Assembly (NCBI GenBank): GCA_004134985.1 | Contig: REGQ01000010.1 | Location: forward strand, 62,001 to 126,000 | DNA length: 64,000 nucleotides | Origin: Paenibacillaceae bacterium | Lineage (GTDB): Bacteria > Bacillota > Bacilli > Paenibacillales > Paenibacillaceae | Direction of reading: 5' to 3' | Shown here: one piece after another, positions 51,918 to 60,957 of the stretch | Numbering within the stretch: the stretch's first letter is position 1 | Layout of the letters: every line of letters begins with the position of its first letter | The notes under the pieces: model-generated | The model's database searches: none | Told to the model about the DNA's origin: nothing | What the model saw: only the letters and a program-made list of their open reading frames with translations | Made by a program: the position numbers and the translations under genes

Positions 51918-53108
51918 ATGTCGAACGCTTGGAAAATTTATATGCTGGCCATAATCAGCTTTCTAGTAGGGACGTCCGAGTTTATTATTGCAGGCATTTT
52001 GGATAAGGTGGCTGCAGACGTTGGCGTCTCGTTGTCAGCCGCAGGGCAGCTGATTACCGTTTTTTCGCTAGCTTATGCATTCGGCACCCCGATCCTCATG
52101 GCTGTCACAGCACGTATGGAAAGACGGCGGCTGCTGATTTATGCGCTTGGTGTTTTTGCGGTAGGCAATTTGATTGCCGTCGCCTTGCCGGGCTTTACAT
52201 TTTTAATCGCCTCGCGAATCGTGCTTGCGCTTAGCACTGGCGTGTTTGTCGTTACCGCATTGACAGTTGCCGCCAAGCTCGCAGCACCAGGCAAACAAGG
52301 CAGTGCGATTGCAACGCTCGTTATGGGCTTTAGCACTTCCTTGATCATTGGCGTGCCACTCGGCAGGGTAGCGGCTTCTGCGTACGATTGGAAGCTGACC
52401 TTCGGGGTGATAGGCCTGCTTGGGCTATTGGCCATCTTCATCATTTTAGTAACGATTCCTAAATCCGATGGAGAGGAGCCTGTACCCATTCGCAAGCAGC
52501 TTGCCCTGTTTAAGCAGCCAAAAATAACGATCGCTTTAGCCGTTACCTTCATGTGGATCGGCGGGTACTCCATCGTGTACACCTATATTTCGCCCTACTT
52601 GCTTACCGTCACCAAGTTAAGCGAACAAGGCGTGAGCATCGGTCTATTCGCCTTTGGCATCGCCAGCTTGTTCGGCTCCAAATTCGGGGGCTTCAGTACC
52701 GATAAATGGGGAGCGCCTCGTACGCTGGTGATCGGAATGCTGTTTCATACCGTTGCGCTTGTACTGCTTTCAATAGCAGGGCATTCGCCGTTCATCGTAT
52801 TCCCGCTGCTCATGCTATGGGCGTTCACAGCCTGGTCATCCGGCCCAACGCAGCAGTATCATTTAATGACGCTGGCTCCTGAGGCTTCCGGCATCATGCT
52901 GAGTCTGAACAGTTCTGTACTGCAGCTTGGTATGGCGGCCGGTGCCGGACTTGGCGGAGTGGTTGTACAGCAAGTATCGCTTACCTCCATCAGTTGGATC
53001 GGAGCGGCTGGTGTGATCCTTGCCGCTTCAACAGCCACCGCCTTCTTCGGCATATCCCATCAGCGGGCTCGCCGGGAAGCAATAAAGTTAGTCAAATCTA
53101 GTGCGTAA
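51918..53108 (+). CDS. MFS efflux transporter, AraJ/YbcL type
   Basis: 396 aa, 12 predicted membrane helices, DHA-type drug/sugar efflux. The N-terminus is MSNAWKIYMLAIISFLVGTS, then EFIIAGILDKVAADVGVSLS. Motif A is TARMERRRLLIYALGVF, and helix 5 has the motif C-like VMGFSTSLIIGVPLGRVAAS. The ATG has GAGAGGAG 9 nt upstream. It is preceded by the ArsR operator 2 and so is likely expressed when the ArsR ligand is present. A strong terminator (53150-53198) follows. A truncated copy of this gene lies at 54563-54715. Substrate unknown. Confidence 0.93.
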   Translation: MSNAWKIYMLAIISFLVGTSEFIIAGILDKVAADVGVSLSAAGQLITVFSLAYAFGTPILMAVTARMERRRLLIYALGVFAVGNLIAVALPGFTFLIASRIVLALSTGVFVVTALTVAAKLAAPGKQGSAIATLVMGFSTSLIIGVPLGRVAASAYDWKLTFGVIGLLGLLAIFIILVTIPKSDGEEPVPIRKQLALFKQPKITIALAVTFMWIGGYSIVYTYISPYLLTVTKLSEQGVSIGLFAFGIASLFGSKFGGFSTDKWGAPRTLVIGMLFHTVALVLLSIAGHSPFIVFPLLMLWAFTAWSSGPTQQYHLMTLAPEASGIMLSLNSSVLQLGMAAGAGLGGVVVQQVSLTSISWIGAAGVILAASTATAFFGISHQRARREAIKLVKSSA

Positions 53109-53149
53109 CACCAAGCTGCTTGGCTGTTCCTCTGAACGGCGGAGTCGAT

Positions 53150-53198
53150 AAAAACAGGCGCCTTTACTCCCGAATAGGGAGAATAGGCGCCTGTTTTT
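53150..53198. terminator. Strong bidirectional terminator after the MFS gene
   Basis: AAAAACAGGCGCCT (53150-53163) and AGGCGCCTGTTTTT (53185-53198), with an inner CTCCC/GGGAG stem. The A-run and T-run at the two ends allow use in both directions. Confidence 0.93.
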
Positions 53199-53384
53199 GA
53201 GTTCGGAACTGTTAAAGCCGCAGATACTGTCAGGCAGATTAAGCAGTACCTTCCCGAAGGAAACAGCCAAAGCCTATTTAGAGCCCTGCAGGGCGTTTGA
53301 CTAGACCAGGCTAATGCAATTGAATATGTTGTTATTACTTATCATTTTAAGGGTTTCCAAAAGAAACGCGGGGAGGAGATCACA

Positions 53385-54536
53385 CTGGCTATCCGCTACA
53401 GTATCGTTATTCCAACCTACAACCGAGTCCATCAGTTGTTGCTCACACTCGCTTCATTTGAAACACAAACCTATCCGAAGCAGCTATATGAAGTGATTAT
53501 AGCTGATGACGGTTCTACAGATGGAACGAAGGAAATGGTTGAAGATTTCCAGGCATCCTATCCTCTAATCTATATCTCCCATGAGGAACAACGCGGCCGG
53601 TCTGCCATTCGAAATTTAGGTGTCAGTCGTGCGACAGGACGATACATCATCTTCTGCGATGCTGACTTTTTAGTGTTGCCTGAATTCCTTGCTATTGTAA
53701 GCCGCTATCACCGCAAATACCCGAGGGCCGTACTTTCAGGCATCCCTTACTCGTGGGATGACGCTTATACCCATTATTATCCTGACTTTTCAGCCGAGGA
53801 AAAAGAACATTGCCGTCAAACACTTGCACAATCCAACGTATGGAATCCTGATCTTGAAGCAGCAACCGAAATCATCCCCCTCCTAACCCCAGAAGATGTC
53901 CTTCATCAATCGGAGGCTTTGTCAAAACTCATTTTCTCTTCAAGGGTGCCTCCAAATACGAGAAAGGAATTTGCCAAAAAGGATATCGCTCCCTGGATGT
54001 TACTAGTTACTCGCTGTGTTTCAATCAGACGCAGCCATTTCACTCGTATTGGAGGCTTTAATGAACAGTTTGTCCTCTATGGACTCGAAGACTGGGACCT
54101 TGGCTACAGGCTCCACCGTTTGAAAATCCCTTTTTACTCGATCAAAGAGATCGTCGGGTATCATCAGGAACATCCAACCCACTTTAGAGGAAATGTTTTC
54201 AATACCGATAACCTAAAGATCATGTATAAAGCATACGGATTCAATGACTCCTCTTTGAATTTGTTCGCCCTTATACCTCCATCAGAGAATTTAGAGAAAT
54301 ATAAATATACGTTGCGGGTATTACGTCGGGGTATCCGATCCAAGGCAACACGTTCATCAGCGCTGCTGCTGAGAAGAACACTACGAATTGCAGCCAGGCG
54401 GTTCTATAAACAAAACAATACCCTCGCCTACAAGCGATCATTACGATGGATAAAAAGGAAGGCAAAGGGTAGAAAAAGTCGAGTCGCTCGCGTTTTACGG
54501 GGCATGGTGCTGAAAACGGAAAAATTGGTAAAGTAA
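53385..54536 (+). CDS. Glycosyltransferase family 2 with a non-standard start
   Basis: About 383 aa GT2 enzyme. The nucleotide-binding strand YSIVIPTYNR and Asp of ADDGSTDGT (about 43-51) are present, with the metal-binding DxD in IFCDADFLVLPE and a C-terminal acceptor region including YGLEDWDLGYRLHRL (E-D motif). C-terminal 90 residues are strongly basic (RRTLRIAARRFYKQ). The core strand lies upstream of the first TTG (53436), so the true start must be earlier. No ATG, GTG or TTG exists in frame between the stop at 53298 and 53436. A CTG at 53385 has AGGAG 6 nt upstream and is my best candidate. It would transfer a sugar to an unknown acceptor. Confidence 0.8.
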   Translation: MAIRYSIVIPTYNRVHQLLLTLASFETQTYPKQLYEVIIADDGSTDGTKEMVEDFQASYPLIYISHEEQRGRSAIRNLGVSRATGRYIIFCDADFLVLPEFLAIVSRYHRKYPRAVLSGIPYSWDDAYTHYYPDFSAEEKEHCRQTLAQSNVWNPDLEAATEIIPLLTPEDVLHQSEALSKLIFSSRVPPNTRKEFAKKDIAPWMLLVTRCVSIRRSHFTRIGGFNEQFVLYGLEDWDLGYRLHRLKIPFYSIKEIVGYHQEHPTHFRGNVFNTDNLKIMYKAYGFNDSSLNLFALIPPSENLEKYKYTLRVLRRGIRSKATRSSALLLRRTLRIAARRFYKQNNTLAYKRSLRWIKRKAKGRKSRVARVLRGMVLKTEKLVK

Positions 54537-54562
54537 GACAACAACTCGAATAGGAGGCTGCT

Positions 54563-54715
54563 GAGTGGCGGCCTCTTCGCCTTCGGCATCGCCAGCTTGC
54601 TCGGCTCCAAATTCGGGGGCTACAGCACAGACTGCCTTCTTCGGCATATCCCATCAGCGGGCTCGCCGGGAGGAAGTAGCGTTAGTGAAAACAACGGCAT
54701 AAAACCAAGCTGCTT
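54563..54715 (+). pseudogene. Remnant of a second copy of the MFS gene
   Basis: 54563-54630 matches MFS coding bases 52633-52700 (GCATCGCCAGCTTG…CTCCAAATTCGGGGG), and 54634-54715 matches 53040-53121 (CATATCCCATCAGCGGGCTC…), including the bases after the stop (ACCAAGCTGCTT). About 340 bp between are deleted and the join shifts the frame. It lies just downstream of the GT2 gene. Confidence 0.9.
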
Positions 54716-54734
54716 GTGTATCTAAAGCGTAGCA

Positions 54735-54762
54735 AACCCCTGTCTGCGTGAGGACAGGGGTT
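54735..54762. terminator. Hairpin after the GT2 gene and MFS remnant
   Basis: AACCCCTGTC (54735-54744) pairs with GACAGGGGTT (54753-54762). No long T-run follows, but the stem is GC-rich; probably terminates the GT2 transcript. Confidence 0.7.
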
Positions 54763-54988
54763 AATTGGGGCTCAAAACCAAAATCAGTGCTTGACGACTG
54801 CGAGAAAGGCAGCGAAGGGTTGCAGGGATGTTGGAAAAACGAAGTGGTCGCTTTTTAAAGCCGGATTTCAACCTTTTAAAAATTAGCATAAGAAATCCGG
54901 CTTTGAATGGCGATTGAAAACACCCTGCGAACCCGCAGCAGTACATCCGAGTCTCGTCAAGCACTGATTTTTAGGTAGAGCCTTAATT
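54763..54988. mobile_element. Nested palindromic MITE-like element
   Basis: Perfect 18-bp ends AAAATCAGTGCTTGACGA (54780-54797) and their complement (54954-54971). The symmetry continues outwards imperfectly to AATT at 54763 and 54988, and inwards to AAAGCCGGATTTC (54857-54869) with complement GAAATCCGGCTTT (54892-54904). No coding sequence lies within it. No clear target-site duplication is seen. Confidence 0.65.
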
Positions 54989-55039
54989 GGTGGGGCAAAC
55001 TGCATCTGGCAAAATCCGCTTCGGTCATTCAACGTTTTA

Positions 55040-56281
55040 TCAATGGGTTAATCTCCCAACCATCATGCTCCAACTTTTATAGTCGTGAATCGCCATCCCA
55101 GCATAACTGGCATATGGAGAAAAATGTTGATGAGCAGTTTGCAGCTCTTGTTCCATGAAGTCGACACTTTTGGAATAAAACGATGTGCGATCGCTTTCTG
55201 TATTTTTGGCGGTTTCCACTGCAACGATCACCTGCTTGTTAAGCAAAGTGGCTTCTCGCAACATGGCTTTGGCATTGTCGATGATCCCGTTTTTCCCTAA
55301 TGCATGATTGCGATAATTCATAATCACAAGACCGTCGAACTTCTCGAGCATCCACGCACTCAAGCTATAACTGGTACCGGGTACTTTAAAATTGTTCAGC
55401 CAATAAGGAACATCCAATGTAATCTTCAAGCCGCTTCCCTTAGCCTCCGCTTCAATAAATCTTAAATTATGTATCCATTGTTCAAGCACTGTCGTAGGAT
55501 TGGTCTTCCATTCGGCGAGGAGATAGGGCTCAATATCAAAATGAAAGCCATCAAAGCGTTCATTGCTAGTGGCGGACGCATTGTATTGCAGCACCCAGTC
55601 CATAAACTTCTGAATAGGCTCCTGATTCGCCTTAAGCCCCCATTCGGGACGTCCCGCCAGCGCCTCCACGCTAATTTGTTTTTCTTTGGCGCTGCGAACG
55701 AAATCTTGATACACTTTAGGCGCAAGATCCCGATTGATATGAAGGTAGATGGCATTCACATCATGCTTGCTAGCGAAGCTTAGTATTTCCTCCTGCTCCT
55801 GTTCGATGATGCTGCTATCCCAAATCCACGTTCCTTTCGGAATTTTCGGTGAAGTTGTTATGATGACCGGATCGCGCTTCCCGATCCACTCTACCTGAAC
55901 CTGGAAGATTTCGCCCATCGACCGCAGCGGGAGCATCATTCGGTTGTTTTTGATCACCGCCGGCGTATCTAATAATACAGACTTCCCATTCACTTGCGCA
56001 GCGTTCTCGCCTGCGATGAAGAGGATCGTTTTATCCTGATACAAGACTGTCAATTGCTTCAGCTTCCGCTCCCATGTCATATCGGCCCCCAGCATCTCAG
56101 AGACAAATCTTGCCGGTACCATCGTACGGTGGGATGTGCGATCAACATAGGGAGATTCATCCGGAAAGGCCACTTTCTCTCCGTCCACGATAAGCTTAAC
56201 TTCAGTGGCAGCAAGCACAGCAGGCAGAAAGATCGCCGCACTTAGCGCAATAAGCAACATACAGCATAGCCATTTTTTCAT
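55040..56281 (-). CDS. Secreted GH18-like protein with copper-amine-oxidase-type stalk domain
   Basis: 413 aa. A signal peptide (KKWLCCMLLIALSAAIFLPA, VLAA) precedes a stalk domain related to copper amine oxidase N-terminal repeats (about 30-130: VDGEKVAFPDESPYVDRTSH, MVPARFVSEMLGADMTWERK, INVGRVMLPLRSM-like). Residues about 145-410 are homologous to the proteins at 56364-57260 and 58701-59630, with the shared signature FDGFHFDIEPYLL (near 240) and WGLKAN, DVPYW, VIMNYRNHA. The signature resembles the GH18 DGxDxDxE motif with the second Asp replaced by His. Function is not established; glycan cleavage is inferred. ATG with GAGGTGG 6 nt upstream. Last gene of the cluster. Confidence 0.82.
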   Translation of the reverse strand: MKKWLCCMLLIALSAAIFLPAVLAATEVKLIVDGEKVAFPDESPYVDRTSHRTMVPARFVSEMLGADMTWERKLKQLTVLYQDKTILFIAGENAAQVNGKSVLLDTPAVIKNNRMMLPLRSMGEIFQVQVEWIGKRDPVIITTSPKIPKGTWIWDSSIIEQEQEEILSFASKHDVNAIYLHINRDLAPKVYQDFVRSAKEKQISVEALAGRPEWGLKANQEPIQKFMDWVLQYNASATSNERFDGFHFDIEPYLLAEWKTNPTTVLEQWIHNLRFIEAEAKGSGLKITLDVPYWLNNFKVPGTSYSLSAWMLEKFDGLVIMNYRNHALGKNGIIDNAKAMLREATLLNKQVIVAVETAKNTESDRTSFYSKSVDFMEQELQTAHQHFSPYASYAGMAIHDYKSWSMMVGRLTH

Positions 56282-56363
56282 ATTCTACCACCTCAGGGTA
56301 AAGTAAAAAGCCACCGTCATTGGCGGTCCCGATTTCTCCGTCAATTCGAGTGGCTGATGACAA

Positions 56364-57260
56364 CTAATCTTTTAGACTCTTCCAATATTCATAAGAGTGA
56401 ACGGCGACGCCATTATACGAAGCGTAGGACGACAATAGCTTGGGCAGCTTGCCTAGCTCCTTTTCCATATAGCCTTTTCCTTCTTCGTAGAAGGTGACGA
56501 AATTCCCTTCATTACTCTTCTTTGTTTCCACGGCGATCAACACCTGCTTGCCTAATTCATCCGCTGCGGTCATTACCGGAGGCACAATGGTGGAAATACT
56601 GTTCGATCCCTCTGCGCGATCCCTGTATGCCATGACGGTTACGACATCGTGCTTGGAGATGAGCCATTTGCTGAGCGAAATGTTGGGGTTATTGGGGATA
56701 GGCGTCTTGTCCAGCCAGAAAGGAATGTCGCAAGTCACCTGCAGCGTTGAGTTGCGCTTGATGTAACCCACATAAGCTTCAACATTCCCCATCCACTGTT
56801 TGATGACATCCTCCTTCTGATTGCCCTTCCATGCAGCAAGCGTATACGGCTCAATATCAAGATGAATGCCACTTATGGTTTCCTTGCTCGTGACGGTCTG
56901 GTTATACTTGATCACCCAATCCGCCAAGTCGATAATCTGCTGCCGGTTTTCCTTCAAGCCCCAGCTTGCTTTGCCGCCCAGCGCTTCAATTTCAATTCCT
57001 GCGGCGCGTGCCCTTTTGATGAAGGGCTGATAATATTCGGCTTTCTTGGTTGGATCGATCTTCAGATACAGCAGGTTCACGCCTTGCTCCTTCGCAAATG
57101 ATAAGATTTGATCCGACTCGGTGACAATCAAAGAGGAATGCCAGAGCCAGGTCCCTCTCCTCGGAGCATCCTGAGAAGAAAATCCAGTCAAAATAGCGGT
57201 TAGAAGCAAAATCATGCACACTGCCGAAAGCTGTAAATACTTGATGTCATTCTCCTCCAA
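56364..57260 (-). CDS. Secreted or anchored GH18-like protein, second paralogue
   Basis: About 298 aa. A hydrophobic N-terminal segment (SAVCMILLLTAILTGFSSQD) may be a signal peptide or anchor. Shared core: GTWLWHSSLIVTESDQILSF, SWGLKEN, ISGIHLDIEPYTLAAW and VTCDIPFWLDKTPI, as in its two paralogues. The first Asp of the GH18-like motif is Ser here (SGIHLDIE), so this copy may be altered in activity. No ATG start is in frame; TTG at 57258-57260 has GGAAG 6 nt upstream and is used. It lies 60 bp after glmM and 82 bp before the third paralogue. Reaction unknown. Confidence 0.78.
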   Translation of the reverse strand: MEENDIKYLQLSAVCMILLLTAILTGFSSQDAPRRGTWLWHSSLIVTESDQILSFAKEQGVNLLYLKIDPTKKAEYYQPFIKRARAAGIEIEALGGKASWGLKENRQQIIDLADWVIKYNQTVTSKETISGIHLDIEPYTLAAWKGNQKEDVIKQWMGNVEAYVGYIKRNSTLQVTCDIPFWLDKTPIPNNPNISLSKWLISKHDVVTVMAYRDRAEGSNSISTIVPPVMTAADELGKQVLIAVETKKSNEGNFVTFYEEGKGYMEKELGKLPKLLSSYASYNGVAVHSYEYWKSLKD

Positions 57261-57320
57261 TCGATTCTTCCAGTATTCACCTCATCTTATCGCGCCCTTT
57301 CAATCAGATCAATAGTTCGG

Positions 57321-58679
57321 TCAAACCAAATTGAATGCCAATTCATCCTTAACGACGCCAACAATAAAATCTACAAAGTCGGCAAGTTCTTGCTCATTTG
57401 GGCCTTCGGCCATAACGCGCACAATGGATTCGGTGCCCGAAGGTCGCACTAGCACTCTTCCGTTGCCGCCCATCCTATGCTCTACAGAGCGGATGGCATC
57501 TTCGATTTTTTCATTCCCGGCCAGCCTGGACTTGTCGGCTACTTGAACATTCACCAGAAGCTGTGGGTACTTGGTCATGCCCCCGGCAAGCTCGCTTAGC
57601 GGCTCGGATAGGGACTTCATCACATCCATCAGTTGGATCGCGCACAGCATACCGTCGCCAGTCGTATTATAGTCCAAGAGGACGATATGACCTGACTGCT
57701 CCCCGCCCAGATTATATCCGCCTTGCACCATTTCCTCCAATACATAACGGTCGCCGACTTTGGTTTGTCTGGCCTCTACGCCGCTCTTCTCAAGCGCTTT
57801 ATAGAAGCCCAGGTTGCTCATCACAGTGGAAACGACGGTATTGTTGCGCAAGCCGCCATTATTCTTCATGAACTCGGCAAGGATAAAGAGGATATGATCC
57901 CCGTCAACGATCGCGCCCTTCTCATCAATTGCAATGAGCCGATCCGCATCCCCGTCAAAGGAAAGTCCCAAATGCGCCCGATGTTCCACAACAGCCTGCT
58001 GTACCGCCTCGGGGTGCGTAGATCCGCATTCCTTGTTAATGTTCAGTCCGTCGGGCTGATGCGCCAGTACAATCGTCTCCGCGCCCAAATCGCGAAGTAG
58101 CTGGGGAGCGAGCGCCGAAACCGCCCCATTGGCACAATCGACAACCACTTTGAGCCCTTCGAACCGCTGCTTAACTGTAGATTTTAAATAAGAGAGATAG
58201 GCTTGTCCGCCTTCGAGATCATCCCGCACTGTACCCACATCGGCACCAATCGGGCGAGGAATCGAATCGTCATCGGTATCGAGCAGTGCTTCAATCTCCG
58301 CTTCAATCTCATCCGACAGCTTAAAGCCATCGCCTCCAAAAAATTTAATCCCGTTATCCTCTACAGGATTATGAGAAGCAGAGATCATTACCCCTGCATC
58401 CGCTCCCCTTAGCTTCGTCAAATAAGCTACGCCTGGCGTAGAGATGACTCCTACCCGCTTCACATCTGCACCGATGGACAGCAGGCCCGCAACCAGAGCC
58501 GCCTCCAGCATTTTTCCTGAAATGCGGGTATCCCGGCCTATGACCACTTTCGGGCGCCCGCCCTGCTTATTGCGTGTCAACACATAGCCGCCTGCTCGGC
58601 CTAATCGAAATACTAATTCAGGGCTTAGCTGCGCATTGGCTACACCGCGTACGCCATCCGTTCCAAAATATTTTCCCAT
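57321..58679 (-). CDS. glmM: Phosphoglucosamine mutase
   Basis: 452 aa, converts glucosamine-6-phosphate to glucosamine-1-phosphate for UDP-GlcNAc synthesis. The phosphoserine loop is [20 protein letters not shown] (Ser about 101), the metal loop [15 protein letters not shown] (about 240-254), the sugar loop [20 protein letters not shown] and the phosphate-binding site [16 protein letters not shown] at the C-terminus. [14 protein letters not shown] opens the protein. It lies 21 bp after the first paralogue and has GGGAGGGG before the ATG. The enzyme is usually an essential single-copy gene elsewhere (with ybbR/cdaA), so its place in a polysaccharide cluster suggests precursor supply or a relocated copy. 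Confidence 0.97.
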   Translation of the reverse strand: MGKYFGTDGVRGVANAQLSPELVFRLGRAGGYVLTRNKQGGRPKVVIGRDTRISGKMLEAALVAGLLSIGADVKRVGVISTPGVAYLTKLRGADAGVMISASHNPVEDNGIKFFGGDGFKLSDEIEAEIEALLDTDDDSIPRPIGADVGTVRDDLEGGQAYLSYLKSTVKQRFEGLKVVVDCANGAVSALAPQLLRDLGAETIVLAHQPDGLNINKECGSTHPEAVQQAVVEHRAHLGLSFDGDADRLIAIDEKGAIVDGDHILFILAEFMKNNGGLRNNTVVSTVMSNLGFYKALEKSGVEARQTKVGDRYVLEEMVQGGYNLGGEQSGHIVLLDYNTTGDGMLCAIQLMDVMKSLSEPLSELAGGMTKYPQLLVNVQVADKSRLAGNEKIEDAIRSVEHRMGGNGRVLVRPSGTESIVRVMAEGPNEQELADFVDFIVGVVKDELAFNLV

Positions 58680-58700
58680 ACGTATCGTCCCCTCCCTGAG

Positions 58701-59630
58701 CTATTGCGTAAGTTCTTTCCAGCTTTTATAGTCATGGATGGAAAATCCCGCATATCCGATATGCCACCGCAAGACAAAATGGCTTAGCTGCATTTGCTGA
58801 TGCAAGCTGCCCACACTCTGCCCAAAAAAGGTGACATGCTCCCCTTCATTCGTAGGGGCGGTCTCCAAACCGATAATAACCGGCTTTCCCGCTAGCGTTC
58901 CTTCTCTGATCATTGGCAGGGCATTGGTAACAATTCCGTTGTCGCCAATGGCGAAATTCCGGTAGTTCATGAGTACCACCCGGTCAAACTGCTCGATCAT
59001 CCAGGCACCCGCATTCCCATTATCGCCTACATCAATCTTATGAAGCCAAAAAGGAAGATCGGCCGATACCCGCAAGTCGGAGCCCTGCTTCACCTGTTTG
59101 ACCAAATATTCTACATTCTCCATCCATTGGCGCATGACATCGTCACGATCCGCTTCCCATTCCTTCAGCAAATACGGTTCAATATCGACATGAATGCCGT
59201 CAAATGCGGCCCGCTCGCCCATAGTGCGCTGATAGTCTTCAATCCATGCGACAAAAGATTCGACTTCCTGCTGGTGACGGGCGAGTCCCCAGGTCGGATC
59301 TCCTCCCAGTGCCTCGACTTCAATACCTAGGCCGTGCGCTTCCTCAACAAAGGCGCGGTACGGTTCAAAGTCGCTTGATTTGCGGTCGATATGCAGGAAG
59401 ATCACGTTGATTCCCTGGGCTTGGGCAAATGCGAGCATGTCATCTTTGTCTTCCGTCAAGTTCGTTGTTTCCCATATCCAGGTTGCTTTAAGAGGCGGCT
59501 TTTCGAAGCCCCATTTCAGCATAAGAACCGTTACAATCACAAGGCAAAATAATAAGGTAATCATGATGCTTTTAAGCTTAGGCAGCTTGCCCGGTAATAC
59601 GAATCTATGCACCAACACGAACTTTCGCAT
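58701..59630 (-). CDS. Membrane-anchored GH18-like protein, first paralogue
   Basis: 309 aa. An N-terminal anchor (KSIMITLLFCLVIVTVLMLK) is followed by a single domain homologous to the other two proteins: ATWIWETTNLTEDKDDMLAF, PTWGLARHQQEVESFVAWIE, FDGIHVDIEPYLLKEW (near 145) and ADLPFWLHKI. The motif DGIHVDIE matches GH18 DGxDxDxE except His for the second Asp. It overlaps the 3' end of the dehydrogenase by 26 bp. It is probably anchored on the outer face with the domain outside. Function unknown; a role in glycan trimming or export is inferred from position. Confidence 0.8.
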   Translation of the reverse strand: MRKFVLVHRFVLPGKLPKLKSIMITLLFCLVIVTVLMLKWGFEKPPLKATWIWETTNLTEDKDDMLAFAQAQGINVIFLHIDRKSSDFEPYRAFVEEAHGLGIEVEALGGDPTWGLARHQQEVESFVAWIEDYQRTMGERAAFDGIHVDIEPYLLKEWEADRDDVMRQWMENVEYLVKQVKQGSDLRVSADLPFWLHKIDVGDNGNAGAWMIEQFDRVVLMNYRNFAIGDNGIVTNALPMIREGTLAGKPVIIGLETAPTNEGEHVTFFGQSVGSLHQQMQLSHFVLRWHIGYAGFSIHDYKSWKELTQ

Positions 59631-60957
59631 CAGTATAATTGATTCCGGTTCCTAGCTTGTGAATGTTGTCTGACTGGATATCAGCAAATGCGTTTCGTGT
59701 ATCAATAATTGGAACACCCATCTCGGCCAGCTCATGATAGCTGAAGCTGCGGTGATTAGTAATTAGCACCATGCAATCGTATTGGGCGAACGCATCCGCA
59801 TCGTATTTGATCGTATGAACGATTTGATCATGCTCATCCTTAAACGAAGTCGCATACGGATCATAATAATCAACTTTTGCTCCGCTTTTTTTGAACAATT
59901 CATAAATTTCTAGGCCAGGAGACTCCCGCAGATCATCAATATCCGGCTTATAGGACATGCCTAACAGCAATACTTTGGAGTTGCGGATCGATTTCGCATA
60001 GACATTTAACACTTGGGCCGTTTTGTTCAGCACATATTCCGGCATATTATCGTTAATGGATTGGGCCAGTTCGATAAATTTGCTATAGAAGCGGAATTCT
60101 TTGGCTTTCCAAGACAAATACATGGGGTCCAGCGGAATGCAATGCCCCCCGATACCTGGTCCCGGATAGAAGGGCATAAATCCGAACGGCTTCGTAGAGG
60201 CTGCCCGAATCACTTCCCACACATCGATTGCCATACGGTCGCACATCATGGCCAATTCGTTGACAAAAGCGATATTAACGCTGCGGAACGTATTCTCAAG
60301 CAGTTTGGACATCTCCGCGACTTTGGGAGAAGAAACCGGAACGACGGTTTTAACCACATTGTTGTAGAGCATGACGCCCAGATCTTTACATTGCTCCGTG
60401 GTGCCGCCAATAACCTTCGGTGTGTTGTAAGTATTGTAGTTGCGATTGCCCGGATCAACGCGTTCCGGCGAGAAGCAGAGGAAATAATCCCGGCCTACGG
60501 TAAGTCCCTGGGTCGCAAGCTCATGTTCAATCAACTCTTCCGTTGTTCCAGGGTATGTCGTGCTTTCAAGGATGATCAGCGTTCCTTTTTTGAGATACTT
60601 CTTGATCTCATTCACAACGCTCTCGATATAGGAAGTGTCCGGGTCCTGATTTTCGCTCAGCGGCGTCGGTACGCAAATGCTGATCGTATCCAGTGCCGCA
60701 ATCGTTTCGAAACGGCTTGTTGGCACAAATTTTGCGCTGCCTACAGCATCGGCTACTACAGCGCTTGGCACATCTTGTATATAGGACTTTCCACCAAGCA
60801 GAGATTCTACTTTTGTCTGATCCAAATCAATACCATATACGGTGAATCCGCCTTTTACCATTTCCATCGCTAACGGCAATCCGACATACCCGAGGCCAAC
60901 GACGCCTACCTTCGCCGTTTTATTCTGCAGGTTTTCTTTTAAAATATTGTAATTCAT
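59605..60957 (-). CDS. UDP-sugar 6-dehydrogenase (UDP-GlcNAc/UDP-ManNAc or UDP-Glc type)
   Basis: 450 aa nucleotide-sugar dehydrogenase that oxidises the C6 hydroxyl of a UDP-hexose to a uronic acid. The NAD-binding motif is KVGVVGLGYVGLPLAMEM (about 16-33). The central region has PVSSPKVAEMSKLLENTFRS, and the catalytic Cys lies in PGPGIGGHCIPLDPMYLSWK (about 258-277). The C-terminal domain has MSYKPDIDDLRESPGLEIYE. Features resemble WbpA/WecC-type enzymes acting on UDP-HexNAc, but specificity cannot be fixed by eye. The ATG overlaps the preceding receiver-domain gene (ATGA). Supplies uronic acid precursor to the cluster. Confidence 0.95.
   Translation of the reverse strand: MNYNILKENLQNKTAKVGVVGLGYVGLPLAMEMVKGGFTVYGIDLDQTKVESLLGGKSYIQDVPSAVVADAVGSAKFVPTSRFETIAALDTISICVPTPLSENQDPDTSYIESVVNEIKKYLKKGTLIILESTTYPGTTEELIEHELATQGLTVGRDYFLCFSPERVDPGNRNYNTYNTPKVIGGTTEQCKDLGVMLYNNVVKTVVPVSSPKVAEMSKLLENTFRSVNIAFVNELAMMCDRMAIDVWEVIRAASTKPFGFMPFYPGPGIGGHCIPLDPMYLSWKAKEFRFYSKFIELAQSINDNMPEYVLNKTAQVLNVYAKSIRNSKVLLLGMSYKPDIDDLRESPGLEIYELFKKSGAKVDYYDPYATSFKDEHDQIVHTIKYDADAFAQYDCMVLITNHRSFSYHELAEMGVPIIDTRNAFADIQSDNIHKLGTGINYTDAKVRVGA

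Noticed and set aside
54780-54971. tRNA or small structured RNA
   Set aside because: The symmetry covers nearly the whole element, and there is no cloverleaf or CCA-like end.
60013-60873. 286-residue plus-strand frame
   Set aside because: It is antisense to the UDP-sugar dehydrogenase, and its translation has no domain.
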